A stretch of 64,000 nucleotides of DNA from Deinococcus radiotolerans (GCF_014647435.1 NZ_BMPE01000010.1:68302-132301), one strand, 5' to 3'; numbered from the stretch's first letter, positions 1 through 10,165 are shown. The notes: generated from the sequence alone by a model not told the origin. A program made the numbers and translations.

Positions 1-426
1 GTCCTGAAGCGCGTGGTGTACGTCACGGCGGACGGGGAGATTCACGACCAGCCGCCCACGCATCCCAGCGTGCTCGTGTCGCACGCCGCGCCGCCCGTGC
101 GGCACCCGCAGCACCTCAACCCGCTGTCGGCGGCGCTGTGGCTGCGGCCCTTCGAGGGGCCCTTCCCGCTGCCGGAAGGGGTCACGTACTCCGTGCACGG
201 GCACACGCCCGTCCCGATTCCCTGCCGCCTGGGCCGCCACGTGTACCTGGACCTGGGCGCGTACGACACGGGCCGCCTGGCGGTCGCAGAGGTGAACGTG
301 CACGGCCTGCCGAACGTGACGGTCCTGTGCGGGCGCGGGGACCCTAGCCGGGGCCGCCGGTACGCCCGGTTCGGCGAGCCGGTGCCGGTCACGCCGGTGG
401 ATCTGCCCGGCGCGCCGTCCCGCTGA
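1..426 (+). CDS. hypothetical protein, 5' end outside window
   Basis: The frame is open from the first base of the window, so the true start is probably upstream; the first possible internal start is GTG at 13. The visible part is about 141 residues, rich in Pro, His and Val, with no transmembrane stretch and no motif I recognise. It runs convergently toward the M24 peptidase gene, whose stop codon lies 14 bases beyond its own. High third-position GC fits a real gene of this genome. I assign no function. Confidence 0.55.
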   Translation, partial: VLKRVVYVTADGEIHDQPPTHPSVLVSHAAPPVRHPQHLNPLSAALWLRPFEGPFPLPEGVTYSVHGHTPVPIPCRLGRHVYLDLGAYDTGRLAVAEVNVHGLPNVTVLCGRGDPSRGRRYARFGEPVPVTPVDLPGAPSR

Positions 427-439
427 GCGGGGGCGCGGG

Positions 440-1630
440 TCAGGCCCCCAGGGGCCGCAGGTCGTCCTGCCGCCCTGAGAGCCATTCGGGCGGACCGGCC
501 CGCACGATCACGTCCTCTTCCAGGCCGATGAAGCCGTGCCCGGGCACCATGACGCCCAGCTCCAGGGTGTACACCTCGTCCTCACGGACCGCTCCCTCGA
601 CGGTCTGCCCGTAGCGGGGCCAGCGGGGCCCCAGGAGGGTGCCGCCGTCGTGCGTGGCGCGGCCCAGTCCGTGTCCCAGCGCGTGCTGGTACTCGGGGTA
701 CCCGGCGTTCACCAGCGCGGCGCGGGCAGCGTCCACGGCGTACCCGGGCGTGCCAGGGCGCAGGGCGTCCGCACCGGCCTGAATGGCGGCCCAGCATGCA
801 CGGAAGGCGGCCTGCACGGCGTCCGCGACCGGCTGACCGTCCGGCAGGCGGTACACCCGCTGGAGGTCCGAGCCGTACCCGTGCGCCAGCCGCACGCCGT
901 AATCGATGTGCAGCAGCGCGCCGGGGTGCAGGGCGTGCTCACCGGGCGGCGCGTGCGAGGGCCGGCTGTCCGGGCCGATGTGCACGTTCGGGCAGGCCGC
1001 CCAGCCCCAGGTGGGCTCGGCGCCGTCGCGGCGGCACAGCCCATGCAGGAACGCCGCCACGTCCCGTTCGGTCCAGCCGGGCCGGGCAGCGGCCGCCATC
1101 TCGCGCAGGTGGGCTTCCGCCAGGGCCACGGCCTCCCGGATCGCGGCGTGTTCCTCGGGGGTCTTGACTGACCGCAACTGACCCAGCAGCGGCGCGGCGC
1201 TGTCCCACGCCAGCGCGGGCAGGTCAGCGGCGGGGGCCAGCCAGCCGCGCACGCGGCGTTCCAGGCCCGCGGTCAGGCCGTCGCACAGGGGGTCGTCCTC
1301 GCTGATGTTCAGCAGCACGCGCCGCGCGCCCAGCCGCGTGACCTCGACCCGCAGCAGAGCCCGTAGATCGGCGTCGTAGCCGTGCACGGTCCAGCCGGGC
1401 GGCACGGCGTCCGCGTCGAAGCGGCCCACGATCGCCACCGCCTCAGTGCGGGTCAGCAGGAAGAGGCTGTCCCAGGTGACATCCACACCCGCCACGAGCG
1501 TCAGGGCCGGTTCCGGGCGCACGCCCGACTCGCGCGCCGCGATCAGCCACACCTCGCCCGGCTCGAGGAGCGCCTGCGCCTGCCGCCGCTTGCCGTCCTG
1601 AAGCGCGTGGAATGCCGTGTTGGGTGCCAT
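440..1630 (-). CDS. M24 family metallopeptidase (Xaa-Pro peptidase-like)
   Basis: The 396-residue protein has the two-part layout of creatinase/prolidase-fold enzymes: a divergent N-terminal domain (about 1-150) and a pita-bread catalytic domain. Metal ligands expected for the family are visible in order: Asp in HIDYGVRL, Asp in GSDLQRVY, His in HALGHGLG, Glu in TLELGVM and Glu in GLEEDV. It should therefore be a two-metal aminopeptidase, probably acting on peptides with proline in second position. The start ATG at 1630 follows a TATCCT hexamer by 5 bases, suggesting a leaderless or very short-leader transcript. It lies 16 bases downstream of the MocA-like gene and may be co-transcribed. Substrate is not predictable. 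Confidence 0.85.
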   Translation of the reverse strand: MAPNTAFHALQDGKRRQAQALLEPGEVWLIAARESGVRPEPALTLVAGVDVTWDSLFLLTRTEAVAIVGRFDADAVPPGWTVHGYDADLRALLRVEVTRLGARRVLLNISEDDPLCDGLTAGLERRVRGWLAPAADLPALAWDSAAPLLGQLRSVKTPEEHAAIREAVALAEAHLREMAAAARPGWTERDVAAFLHGLCRRDGAEPTWGWAACPNVHIGPDSRPSHAPPGEHALHPGALLHIDYGVRLAHGYGSDLQRVYRLPDGQPVADAVQAAFRACWAAIQAGADALRPGTPGYAVDAARAALVNAGYPEYQHALGHGLGRATHDGGTLLGPRWPRYGQTVEGAVREDEVYTLELGVMVPGHGFIGLEEDVIVRAGPPEWLSGRQDDLRPLGA

Positions 1631-1646
1631 ACGAGAGGATAGAGAT

Positions 1647-2288
1647 TCAGTCGGGCGCCGGTGCGCTCAGGATCGCCTGCGCCTGCGCGAGGCCCTCAGG
1701 GGTGTCCACATCCAGCAGCAGCCGGGCGGGAAAGGTCAGCGTGACGGCCTGCGCGGCGTGCTGGCGGATCAGGTGACGGGGGCCGTGATCGGCGTCCGGG
1801 GTGTCCTGCACGGCGCGCAGCAGATCGGCGCGGAACAGGTGTGGGGGCGCCCGGACCGGTTCGGTGCCGGGCCCGGCGTACTCGGCCAGCACGACCGGCG
1901 CGCCCGAGTCCCGGAACGCGGCCAGCAGCGCGGAGTGCTCCGCGCCGCTCAGCAGCGGCATGTCCGCCAGCGCGAAGTTCGCCGCCAGTCCCGCAGGCAG
2001 CGCCGCGGCGGCGACGCGGAAGGAACTCGCCAGGCCCCGCGCGGGGTCGGGGTTCACCACGAACGTGAACGGCAGGCCCGCTAGCGCCGCCCGGACGCCC
2101 TCCCCGACCTCACCGGGGGGCAGGACGCACAGCAGCGTGTCGTGACCGCCGTCCGCGAGGGCCTGCGCGGCGTGCCGGACCAGGGGCCGCCCGGCCAGCG
2201 GTTCAAGCTGTTTGGGGCGGCCCATGCGGGTGCTGCGCCCGGCGGCCAGCAGCACGCCCGCGACCGGATCCTGGGGGAAGGGGGGCAT
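1647..2288 (-). CDS. MocA/MobA-like nucleotidyltransferase
   Basis: The 213-residue protein opens with the NTP-transferase signature LLAAGRSTRMGRPKQ, in which GxxxRMGxxK binds the nucleotide, and carries the metal-binding ALADMPLL segment. This is the MobA/MocA fold; the pattern fits molybdopterin cytidylyltransferase better than sugar nucleotidyltransferases. The start was set at ATG 2288 because TACGAT lies 7 bases before it, the leaderless arrangement seen repeatedly in this window; an upstream in-frame start at 2318 is less likely. It is divergent from the CoxG-like gene. A role in preparing molybdenum cofactor for a molybdenum hydroxylase is inferred from the neighbours. Confidence 0.8.
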   Translation of the reverse strand: MPPFPQDPVAGVLLAAGRSTRMGRPKQLEPLAGRPLVRHAAQALADGGHDTLLCVLPPGEVGEGVRAALAGLPFTFVVNPDPARGLASSFRVAAAALPAGLAANFALADMPLLSGAEHSALLAAFRDSGAPVVLAEYAGPGTEPVRAPPHLFRADLLRAVQDTPDADHGPRHLIRQHAAQAVTLTFPARLLLDVDTPEGLAQAQAILSAPAPD

Positions 2289-2408
2289 ACCCTGAATCGT
2301 AGGCCAATCTTTCTGCAACCCCCACGCCCCTACAATGCGGGGCGTCAGGTCAACCGGTTCTGCCCGCGCCGCTGCGGGCTCACGCTTCCCTTCCCGTGGA
2401 GGTCACGC

Positions 2409-2873
2409 ATGAAACTCAGTTACTCAGGTCAGGAGAAGGTGCAGGCGTCGCCCGCCGCCGTGTGGGCGTTCGTGCAGGACCCGGAACGGGTCGCGCGCTG
2501 CCTGCCGGACGTGCAGGACGTCGTCGTGCACGACCAGACGCACATGGACGCCACCGTGCAGGTGGGGGTCGGCATGGTGCGCGGCAAGTTCAAGTTCAAG
2601 ATTGAGGTGCTGCCCGATGAGGCGGCCAACTGCGTGAACGTGAAGGTGCAGGGCGGCGGGCTGGGCAGCGTCGTGGATCTCACGGCGGGCGCGAACGTCG
2701 TGGACAACGGCGACGGCACCACCACGCTGGACTGGACGGGGGACGCCACCATGCGCGGCCCGGTCGCCACGGTGGGTGGGCGCCTGCTGGACGCGCAGGC
2801 GCAGAAGCTGATCTCGAAGACCTTCGAGAACATGAGTGCGAACGTGAGTGCCTCCGCCGGCACGCTGGCCTAG
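2409..2873 (+). CDS. CoxG-like SRPBCC family protein
   Basis: The 154-residue protein fits the CoxG (carbon monoxide dehydrogenase subunit G) family of the START/SRPBCC fold. It begins MKLSYSGQEKV, has the family-typical VWAFVQDPERVARCLPDV segment near residues 16-33, and ends with the DWTGDATMRGPVATVGGRLL region and a long C-terminal helix. CoxG proteins are linked to membrane recruitment or assembly of molybdenum hydroxylases. A GGAGG site precedes ATG 2409, and TACAAT at 2331-2336 may be the -10. The gene is divergent from the MocA-like gene and about 1.3 kb from the CoxD/CoxE-like pair. No CoxL, CoxM or CoxS is in view. Confidence 0.82.
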   Translation: MKLSYSGQEKVQASPAAVWAFVQDPERVARCLPDVQDVVVHDQTHMDATVQVGVGMVRGKFKFKIEVLPDEAANCVNVKVQGGGLGSVVDLTAGANVVDNGDGTTTLDWTGDATMRGPVATVGGRLLDAQAQKLISKTFENMSANVSASAGTLA

Positions 2874-2882
2874 GCGTGCGCG

Positions 2883-2931
2883 GCGCCCGGCTTCACGGGG
2901 TGGCCCCGGCTGCCGGCGTGAAGCCGGGCGC
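2883..2931. terminator. 15-bp perfect hairpin between convergent genes
   Basis: GCGCCCGGCTTCACG at 2883-2897 pairs perfectly with its complement at 2917-2931 around a 19-base loop. It sits between the stops of the CoxG-like gene and the convergent gene at 2936, as a bidirectional terminator would. It has no T-run, so intrinsic termination is plausible but not certain. Confidence 0.6.
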
Positions 2932-2935
2932 GGCC

Positions 2936-3541
2936 TCAGCCCGGTTCAGTGCTGGGCAGGGCCAGCGGCGCGCGGGGCGGCACGGCGCTCACCTCGCCGT
3001 GGGGCGAGACGGCCAGCACCCCGGCCTCCGCGAGGGTCCAGATGGCGCGGTGAACGCTCATCTCGGTCGCGGCGTCCCCTCCGGGCGCCAGGCGGTCAAG
3101 CATCTGGGTATACCGCAGGGTTCCGGCGCTGCCCCCAGCCCAGGGGGTGACGTCCAGCACGGCGCGCAGCACCTGCCGCTGCGTGGGCGTCTGCGCCCGG
3201 GCCAGCAGGGTGCGCCGCGCCTCCTCCTGACTCAGGCGGGCCTCGCGGGCCTCACGGCGCCGGGTGAGCAGCGCCAGCACCTCCGGGTCGCTGGGCGCGC
3301 CGCCCCGTCGCTCCGTGATCAGGCGCTCCAGGCGATCGTCGGCGCGCTGCGAAGCCCGGTCGCGCAGGTCTCGGGCGCGGGCGCGCAGGCCCGCCCCGGC
3401 CTCCTCCACGGGTTCGCGCAGGGCGCTGACGGTGCGGCGCGCCACCTGCGTGGCGTCCGCGACGGGATCGGGGGCCGGGTCGGCCAGGGCGCGGCCCAGG
3501 CGGATCAGCGTGTTCAGGGTTCGGGTGCGGCGCTCGCTCAT
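2936..3541 (-). CDS. hypothetical protein with charged helical N-terminus
   Basis: Translated from ATG 3541, which has GGAG upstream, the product is 201 residues. The first half (about 35-110) is Arg/Ala/Glu-rich and probably helical or coiled-coil. The second half (about 115-185), including RYTQMLDRL and SVHRAIWTLAEAGVLAVSP, resembles a small winged-helix or wHTH module, though this is only an impression. The longer open frame to 3634 is rejected because the extension looks non-coding. The gene is convergent with the CoxG-like gene. No function is assigned. Confidence 0.6.
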   Translation of the reverse strand: MSERRTRTLNTLIRLGRALADPAPDPVADATQVARRTVSALREPVEEAGAGLRARARDLRDRASQRADDRLERLITERRGGAPSDPEVLALLTRRREAREARLSQEEARRTLLARAQTPTQRQVLRAVLDVTPWAGGSAGTLRYTQMLDRLAPGGDAATEMSVHRAIWTLAEAGVLAVSPHGEVSAVPPRAPLALPSTEPG

Positions 3542-3712
3542 GGGTGCTCCGGGGCCCCGGTGCGGGGCGGATGGGGTCAGCTTAGCGGCCCGGGCCGGGC
3601 GGGCACGTCCGCCGAAAGGCGCAGTGAAGACCACGGCGGCCGGGCCGCCTGCCCCCAGTACGGGGTGGCGGCCCGGCCAGTTGCGCCACGCGGTCCGTGC
3701 GCGCCCGGGCGC

Positions 3713-4024
3713 TCAGGCCACCTGACCGGACGGCGCGAGGGGCTCCGGGGTGTCCAGTTCACCCTGCGCGGTCCGGCGCGTGGTCCACAGGGCGCCCAGG
3801 CCCGGTCCGGCCACACTGACGGCCCCGACGACCGCCCACAGCAGGCCGCTGTCTGTGGGATCAAGCAGCGCGGCCAGGATCAGCAGGGCGCAGGTGATAC
3901 TGCCGTGCGCGGTCAGGGCCGGCAGCAGGCTCATCCGGGCGCGGCGGGCCTGGGCGGCGCGGGCGCCGAAGTGCAGGCCCGCAGTGAGGGCGATCAGGGC
4001 GCACAGCAGCAGGGGCAGCGTCAT
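3713..4024 (-). CDS. small integral membrane protein, unknown
   Basis: This 103-residue protein has two or three hydrophobic segments, near residues 2-18 and in LITCALLILAALL-like and LLWAVVGAVSVAGPGLGALW stretches, separated by a short Arg-rich loop. It ends in a polar tail. TACGCT stands 6 bases before ATG 4024, the leaderless arrangement common here, which supports both the gene and its start. It is divergent from the MoxR-like operon. The roughly 170 bases between it and the 3541 start hold no feature I can name. Function unknown. Confidence 0.6.
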   Translation of the reverse strand: MTLPLLLCALIALTAGLHFGARAAQARRARMSLLPALTAHGSITCALLILAALLDPTDSGLLWAVVGAVSVAGPGLGALWTTRRTAQGELDTPEPLAPSGQVA

Positions 4025-4132
4025 ACCCCGAGCGTAGGCGGCCTCCTCTCACCGGAGCGTCACGTCCGCCCGGGCAGTCAGAAGATTAAGATGCGGGCAT
4101 CAGATGTTTTTTCCTCACCAGGAGCGCAGATC

Positions 4133-4177
4133 ATGAACGGTAAGAACCACTGTCAGACGACCCGGGGCGCCTCATGA
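4133..4177 (+). CDS. 14-codon leader ORF coupled to moxR-like gene
   Basis: ATG 4133 is preceded at good distance by AGGAG (in CCAGGAGCGCAGATC) and encodes MNGKNHCQTTRGAS. Its stop TGA overlaps the ATG of the MoxR-like gene as ATGA (4174-4177). The downstream gene has no Shine-Dalgarno sequence of its own, so ribosomes are probably delivered by terminating on this mini-ORF. A TAAGAT hexamer at 4087-4092 could be the -10. Expression of the peptide is inferred from layout only; no known family applies. Confidence 0.5.
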   Translation: MNGKNHCQTTRGAS

Positions 4178-5049
4178 TCCCGGCCGTGCAGGAGTTGCAG
4201 GACGCCTTCCAGACGCGCGGGTACGTGGCCGGGGACGCCCTGGCGACCTCGCTGCGGCTGGTGGTGGGCCTGGGCAAGCCGCTGCTGCTGGAGGGTCCGG
4301 CCGGGGTCGGGAAGACCGAGGCGGCCAAGACGCTGGCGGACGTGCTGGACACCCGCCTGATCCGCCTGCAGTGCTACGAGGGGCTGGACGCGCAGTCGGC
4401 GCTGTACGAGTGGAACTACGCGCGGCAGCTGCTGCACCTGCGCGCGGCGGAACTGCGGGGCGACGGCGTGGCCGACGACGACCTGTACGGCGAGACGTTC
4501 CTGATGCCCCGGCCCCTGTTGCAGGCCATCCGCGAGCCGAAACCCGCCGTGCTGCTGATCGACGAGATCGACCGGGCCGACGACGCCTTCGAGGCCTTCT
4601 TGCTGGAACTGCTGGCCGAGTGGCAGATCACCGTGCCTGAACTGGGCACCCTGAGCGCCGTGAGCCGCCCGCACGTGATCCTCACCAGCAACCGCTCCCG
4701 GGAACTCAGTGACGCCCTGCGCCGCCGCTGCCTGTACCACTGGACGGAATACCCCAGCCGCGCACAGGAACTGCTGATCGTGCAGTCGCGCCTGCCGGGC
4801 ATCAACGAGACCCTGGCGCGGCAGGTGACAGACGCCGTGCACGCCCTGCGCGCCCTGCCCCTGGGCAAGACGCCGGGCGTGGCCGAGACGCTCGACTGGG
4901 CCTCGGCGCTGCTCAGCCTGCATGCCGACCACCTGGACGCCGGGGCCCTGCAGGCCACGCTAGGCGCGGTACTGAAACTGCGCGAGGATCAGCTGCTGGC
5001 CGCCCCCACCCTGCAGGGGGTGGCGGCAAAGGCGCAGGCGCGTGGCTGA
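4174..5049 (+). CDS. MoxR-family AAA+ ATPase (CoxD-like)
   Basis: The 291-residue protein is a MoxR-type AAA+ ATPase. Walker A GPAGVGKTEAAK is at about residues 41-52, Walker B is AVLLIDEIDRAD, sensor 1 is HVILTSNRSRELSDALRRRC, and a sensor 2 helical lid follows. It pairs with a VWA protein in the next frame, the usual MoxR-VWA chaperone pair. With the nearby CoxG-like and MocA-like genes, the closest match is CoxD, which in CO-dehydrogenase clusters helps insert sulfur/copper in the active site. The start overlaps the stop of a 14-codon SD-led ORF. MoxR proteins have other clients, so the CoxD role is inference. Confidence 0.85.
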   Translation: MIPAVQELQDAFQTRGYVAGDALATSLRLVVGLGKPLLLEGPAGVGKTEAAKTLADVLDTRLIRLQCYEGLDAQSALYEWNYARQLLHLRAAELRGDGVADDDLYGETFLMPRPLLQAIREPKPAVLLIDEIDRADDAFEAFLLELLAEWQITVPELGTLSAVSRPHVILTSNRSRELSDALRRRCLYHWTEYPSRAQELLIVQSRLPGINETLARQVTDAVHALRALPLGKTPGVAETLDWASALLSLHADHLDAGALQATLGAVLKLREDQLLAAPTLQGVAAKAQARG

Positions 5050-6328
5050 CGCCGCCCGGTCCGTCTCGCCGTCGCTGGCCGCGCAGGTAACGGCCTTTGC
5101 CGCTCGGTTGCGGCGCCAGCACGGGTTCCTGATCGGGCCGGGCGAGGTGCGCGACGCGCTGCGGGCCCTGGAGTGGGTGGATGTCCTCTCGCGGCGCGAG
5201 GTGCGGGGCGCGCTGCGGGCCGTGCTGACGGCCAGTCCCGAGCAGGGCCGCACCTTCGACCTGGAATTCAACGCGTTCTTCCGCGCGGCCGGCCAGCCGC
5301 AGCCCACCCTGCCGCCCCTGCTCCCGGAGACGCCCGCACCGACCGAGCCGGACCCGGACGGGAAGGAGCAGCAGCCCCCTGACCGCGAGCCGGGTCCCGA
5401 CCCGGACCAGCGCCAGGAGCCGGCGCCGCCCACCCCGCAGGCCGGGGCCGATCCAGGGGGCGACCTGCCCGACGGGGACGCCCTGGGAGACGGGCTGGAC
5501 AGCCCGGACGGCGACGAGCAGGACGCCCCGGTCATGCAGGCGCGCGTCAGTCCGAACGCCGCGCCGGGCGAGGCGCTGCGCGTGGACGCGGGCGACCTGC
5601 CGGGCCTGCTGCGCGCCGCCACGGGCCTGATCCGCGCGCTGGAACTGGGCCGCGCCCGCCGCCTGCGCCCCCTGCCGCGCGGGCCGAAACTGGACGCGCG
5701 GCGCACCCTGCACGCCGCCGCCCGCACCGCCGGGGACGCCGTGCACCTGCGCTGGCTGGGCCGCCCGCGCCGCGCGCCGCGCTTTCTGCTGGTGCTGGAC
5801 GGCAGCCGCTCGATGGGCCGGGACGCCACGCTGCTGCTGCGTTTTGCGCAGGCACTGCACCTGCGCTCCCGGCGGGTGGAGGTCTACGCGTTCAGCACCG
5901 CCCTGACCCGCCTGACCCCCCTGATCCGCGGCGCCGCGCCGGGGCAGCCGCTGACCCTGCCGGACCTGGGGGACGCCTGGGGCGGCGGCACGCGCATCGG
6001 GGAGAACCTGCTGCGCCTCGCGCGGGACGAGCGGGGCCGCGTGAACCGCGACACGGTCATCCTGATCCTCAGTGACGGCCTGGACACCGGCGACCCGGCC
6101 CTGGTCGGGCGCGCCCTGCGGGACCTGCGGCGGCGCGCGGCGGGCGTCGTGTGGCTCTCACCGCTGGCCGCCACGCCCGGCTACCGCCCCGTGCAGCGGG
6201 CCGTGGCGGCCGCCCTGCCGCACCTGGACGCCCTGCTGCCCGCGGGCGGCCCGGAGGACCTGCACGCCCTGGGCCGCCGCCTGCGCGCCGCGCGCCTCTC
6301 CCGTGGCGCCGCGCCACCGGTATCCTGA
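5042..6328 (+). CDS. VWA domain protein (CoxE-like)
   Basis: The 428-residue protein starts at GTG 5042, 8 bases inside the MoxR-like gene, so the two are translationally coupled. It has an N-terminal helical part (about 1-80), an acidic Pro/Asp-rich linker (about 95-175), and a C-terminal von Willebrand A domain. The metal-dependent adhesion site is visible as DGSRSMG, the later GGGTRIGENL threonine and ILSDGLDTGD. CoxE/YehP-like VWA proteins act with MoxR ATPases in metalloenzyme assembly. There is no signal peptide or membrane helix, so it should be cytoplasmic. Confidence 0.85.
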   Translation: MADAARSVSPSLAAQVTAFAARLRRQHGFLIGPGEVRDALRALEWVDVLSRREVRGALRAVLTASPEQGRTFDLEFNAFFRAAGQPQPTLPPLLPETPAPTEPDPDGKEQQPPDREPGPDPDQRQEPAPPTPQAGADPGGDLPDGDALGDGLDSPDGDEQDAPVMQARVSPNAAPGEALRVDAGDLPGLLRAATGLIRALELGRARRLRPLPRGPKLDARRTLHAAARTAGDAVHLRWLGRPRRAPRFLLVLDGSRSMGRDATLLLRFAQALHLRSRRVEVYAFSTALTRLTPLIRGAAPGQPLTLPDLGDAWGGGTRIGENLLRLARDERGRVNRDTVILILSDGLDTGDPALVGRALRDLRRRAAGVVWLSPLAATPGYRPVQRAVAAALPHLDALLPAGGPEDLHALGRRLRAARLSRGAAPPVS

Positions 6329-6424
6329 GGGCACCGCGCACGCAGCAGCAGAGCACTCACCTGAACCGGCCGGCCCGAGGTCACGGCGCCGACCCTCCTT
6401 CCCGGGCCGCTCCGGCAGGACACA

Positions 6425-6453
6425 GGCCAGCAGGAGATCACGCCCTGCTGGCC
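6425..6453. terminator. hairpin between convergent coxE-like and ABC genes
   Basis: GGCCAGCAGG at 6425-6434 pairs perfectly with CCTGCTGGCC at 6444-6453, loop 9 bases. It lies between two converging stops (6328 and 6478). There is no T-tract, so termination is inferred from position. Confidence 0.5.
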
Positions 6454-6477
6454 CAGCCGCTCATGGGCTGTCCGCGT

Positions 6478-7342
6478 TCAGAGGTCGCGGCGGCTGAAGC
6501 GCCACATGGCGGCCGCCAGGCCCAGCACGCTGAGCACGGCGGCCCAGCCGATCAATAACGGATCGACCGGCACGGAGCTGACGAAGGGGTTGGCGCCGCG
6601 GCTGAACTCCCCGACCTGCCGCATGATGTCCGGCTGGAGGTGGTAGCTGGCGCCCAGCCACAGGGCGTTCGTGGGCATCAGGGCGTTCGCCACGCGGCCC
6701 AGGGTGGTCAGGGTGGGCGTGTCGGCCAGCGTGCCGATGGCGCTGAGGATCCCGCCGGTGAAGCCCACGCCGTACAGCACGAACACACCGATACCGTTGG
6801 CGAGCGTGGTGAACAGGGTGCTGCCCAGCACGGTCAGGGAGGTCAGGACCGTGACGGCCAGCAGCAGCAGGCCGGCGGCGGGCAGCGCCTCGGGCGGGGT
6901 GTACCCGGTGATCAGGCGGATGCCCCCCAGCAGTCCGGCGCTGAGCAGCGCGACGTACGCGACGTTCACGGCCGTGAAGCCCAGCCAGCGGCCCGCGACG
7001 AGCTGAGCGCGGCTGACGGGCCGGGCGATGACGCTCTGCATGACGCCGCTCTCGATGTCGCCGCTGATCGCCCCGACGGTGGACAGCACGCCCATCAGGG
7101 ACCCCAGGAAGTACACGAGGTACATGCCGAACATCGCGCTGAACATGACCGGGAGGTTCGCGGCGCCGGTGGGGCTGCGGCCGTCCAGGCCCGCCTGCAC
7201 CGCGCGGTCGTCCAGCGTGAGTTCCAGGCGGTACACGCCGAACAGGAAGAATCCCAGGAAAAGAGCGGAGAGGATCAGCAGGACGCTCACGAGGCGCTTG
7301 CGGGTGGCTTCCCGCAGGGACAGTTCGGCGATCAGCAGGACG

Positions 7343-7350
<8 letters not shown>
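6478..7350 (-). CDS. ABC-2 type transporter permease
   Basis: The 290-residue protein has about six predicted membrane segments: residues about 18-40, a second group near FSAMFGMYLVYFLGSLMGVL, then VAYVALLSAGLLGGIRLI, LLLLAVTVLTSLTVLGSTLF, GVFVLYGVGFTGGILSAIG and a C-terminal one. The segment DIESGVMQSVIARPVSRAQ is the coupling region typical of ABC-2 permeases that work with NosF/CcmA-type ATPases. Its start overlaps the end of the ATPase gene by 8 bases, so they form one exporter. The large loop near residue 50-60 (LDDRAVQAGLDG) may be periplasmic. Substrate unknown. Confidence 0.88.
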
Positions 7351-8320
<970 letters not shown>

Positions 8321-8437
8321 GCCGCCCAGCATAGGCGCGCCGGTGCCGGGCCCGCGTCCACCTTTCGGTGAGCGCCGCCCCCCCCAGTTCCCCCACCGGA
8401 GGCCGTACAGGTGACCTTACTGAAGGAGGGGCGTTTC

Positions 8438-10165
8438 ATGGAGAATGAGGCTCAGATGCCTGCCACCCCCACGCGGGACCACCTGGACGCGCTGCTGCCC
8501 GCCGACACGCCCACCGACCTGATGGCCCGCCTGCGGACCGCCAAGGACGGGCAGGCGCGGGCGCTGGCGCTGGTCGAGGTGGCCCGTCACACCCGCGAGA
8601 CGTCGCTGGGGAGCGCGCAGGCGCTCGGTGAAGCCGCCCTGAGTGAGGCGCTGCGCTGCGGGTCCGCCCGCGCCGCCGTGGAGGCCCTGATCGGCCTGAC
8701 GTTCGTGTCGGCCAGTCTGGGCCAGCAGGAGCGGGCGCTAGACGCCATCGGGCGCGCGCAGGCCATGCTGGAAGAACACCGCCTGACGGAACTGCTGTCC
8801 GCCGTGCTGAATACCCGCGCCCTGACGCGCCTGACCGGCGGGGACGTCACGGGCGCCCGGCAGGACCTGCAGGACGCCCTGGACCTCGCCCGGCAGGCGC
8901 GCGACCCGGCCGACCAGGGCAACGCACTGGTGAACCTGGCGTGGCTGGCGTGCAGCACCGGCGATCCCAAGGACGCCCTGCACCACCTGAACCTGCTGGA
9001 GGAACTGATTCACACGCTGGGCGACGAGGGCCTCGCCGAGAGTCTCAGCGCGTACCTGCACGAGAACCGCGCGCACGCCTACGCGCTGCTGGCCCGGCAG
9101 GCGCAGGAACTCGGCCGGGAGGACGCGCAGCGGCAGGCGGTGCAGCAGGGCCTGATGGTGCTGCGCGCCGCCCGCACGGCCCTTCAGGCGACGCCCAGCC
9201 TGACCAGTGAACTGCTGTGCGCCGCGCACGAGTCCACGCTGCTGCGCCTGCAAGGGGACCTGCGCGGCGCCGAACGCCTGGCGCGCCGCGCGGCGCAGCT
9301 GAACGCCGTCCTGAAGCAGCAGCTGTACATCGAACCGCAGGTGTGCCTGGCGGAACTCCTCCAGGCCCGCGGGGAGATCGACGCGGCGCTCTCGCAGTAC
9401 AGCGCGGCGCTGGACATCGCCCGGCGCCAGCACCGCCACCTGGACATCCAGCGGCTGCTGAGCGCCATCAGCGCCCTGCACGAGCAGCAGGGTCGGCTGC
9501 CCGAGGCGCTTGACGTGCTGCGCGAGGCGCTCCAGGCGGCCAACACGGCGCTGGACCGCGTGAACGGCGCCGCCGCCCGCCACCTGCAACTCGACCGGGA
9601 ACTGCGGCAGGCCCGCGCGGACGCCAGTTCCTGGCAGGACCGCCTGCGGCACGCGGAGGTGCAGGCCCGCCAGGACCCCCTGACCGGGCTCCTCAACCGC
9701 CGCGGCCTGGAAGAGGGCCTTCAGCAGCTGCAGTTCCCGGGGGACGGCGCGCGGCCCGCGGACTGGTCGCTGCTGGCCGTGGCGTTCGTGGACGTGGACC
9801 ACTTCAAGCACGTGAACGACCGCCACTCGCACGCAGTGGGCGATCAGGTGCTGCGCGTGGTGGGGCGCCTGCTGGCGGGGCAGGTGCGGCCCGGGGACCT
9901 GCTGGGCCGCTACGGGGGGGAGGAGTTCGTGCTGGTCACCCCGGTCCGCACGCGCGGCCGGGCGCACGGCCTGGCGGAATCCTGCCGCCGGGCCGTGGAG
10001 GCGCACGACTGGTCCGCACTGCTGCCGGACATGCACCTGACGGCCAGCGTGGGGTACGCCGTGACCACCCCGGACCGGTTGCCGCAGGCGCTGCGCATCG
10101 CGGACGATCACCTGTACCGCGCGAAGAACGCCGGGCGCAACCGCGTGTTCCCCGCCGCACCCTGA
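8438..10165 (+). CDS. TPR-repeat diguanylate cyclase (GGDEF)
   Basis: Translated from ATG 8438, behind the strong site AAGGAGGGG, the product is 575 residues; the upstream GTG at 8411 has no such support. Residues about 30-390 form tetratricopeptide-like helical repeats, many ending in ALxxARxxxD motifs. A short coiled coil leads to a C-terminal GGDEF domain of about 165 residues with the active-site variant GGEEF at about 493-497 and the preceding [20 protein letters not shown] metal/nucleotide site. It should make cyclic di-GMP from two GTP, with the TPR part sensing a protein or peptide partner. No RxxD inhibitory site stands out. It has no membrane segment. Confidence 0.9.
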   Translation: MENEAQMPATPTRDHLDALLPADTPTDLMARLRTAKDGQARALALVEVARHTRETSLGSAQALGEAALSEALRCGSARAAVEALIGLTFVSASLGQQERALDAIGRAQAMLEEHRLTELLSAVLNTRALTRLTGGDVTGARQDLQDALDLARQARDPADQGNALVNLAWLACSTGDPKDALHHLNLLEELIHTLGDEGLAESLSAYLHENRAHAYALLARQAQELGREDAQRQAVQQGLMVLRAARTALQATPSLTSELLCAAHESTLLRLQGDLRGAERLARRAAQLNAVLKQQLYIEPQVCLAELLQARGEIDAALSQYSAALDIARRQHRHLDIQRLLSAISALHEQQGRLPEALDVLREALQAANTALDRVNGAAARHLQLDRELRQARADASSWQDRLRHAEVQARQDPLTGLLNRRGLEEGLQQLQFPGDGARPADWSLLAVAFVDVDHFKHVNDRHSHAVGDQVLRVVGRLLAGQVRPGDLLGRYGGEEFVLVTPVRTRGRAHGLAESCRRAVEAHDWSALLPDMHLTASVGYAVTTPDRLPQALRIADDHLYRAKNAGRNRVFPAAP

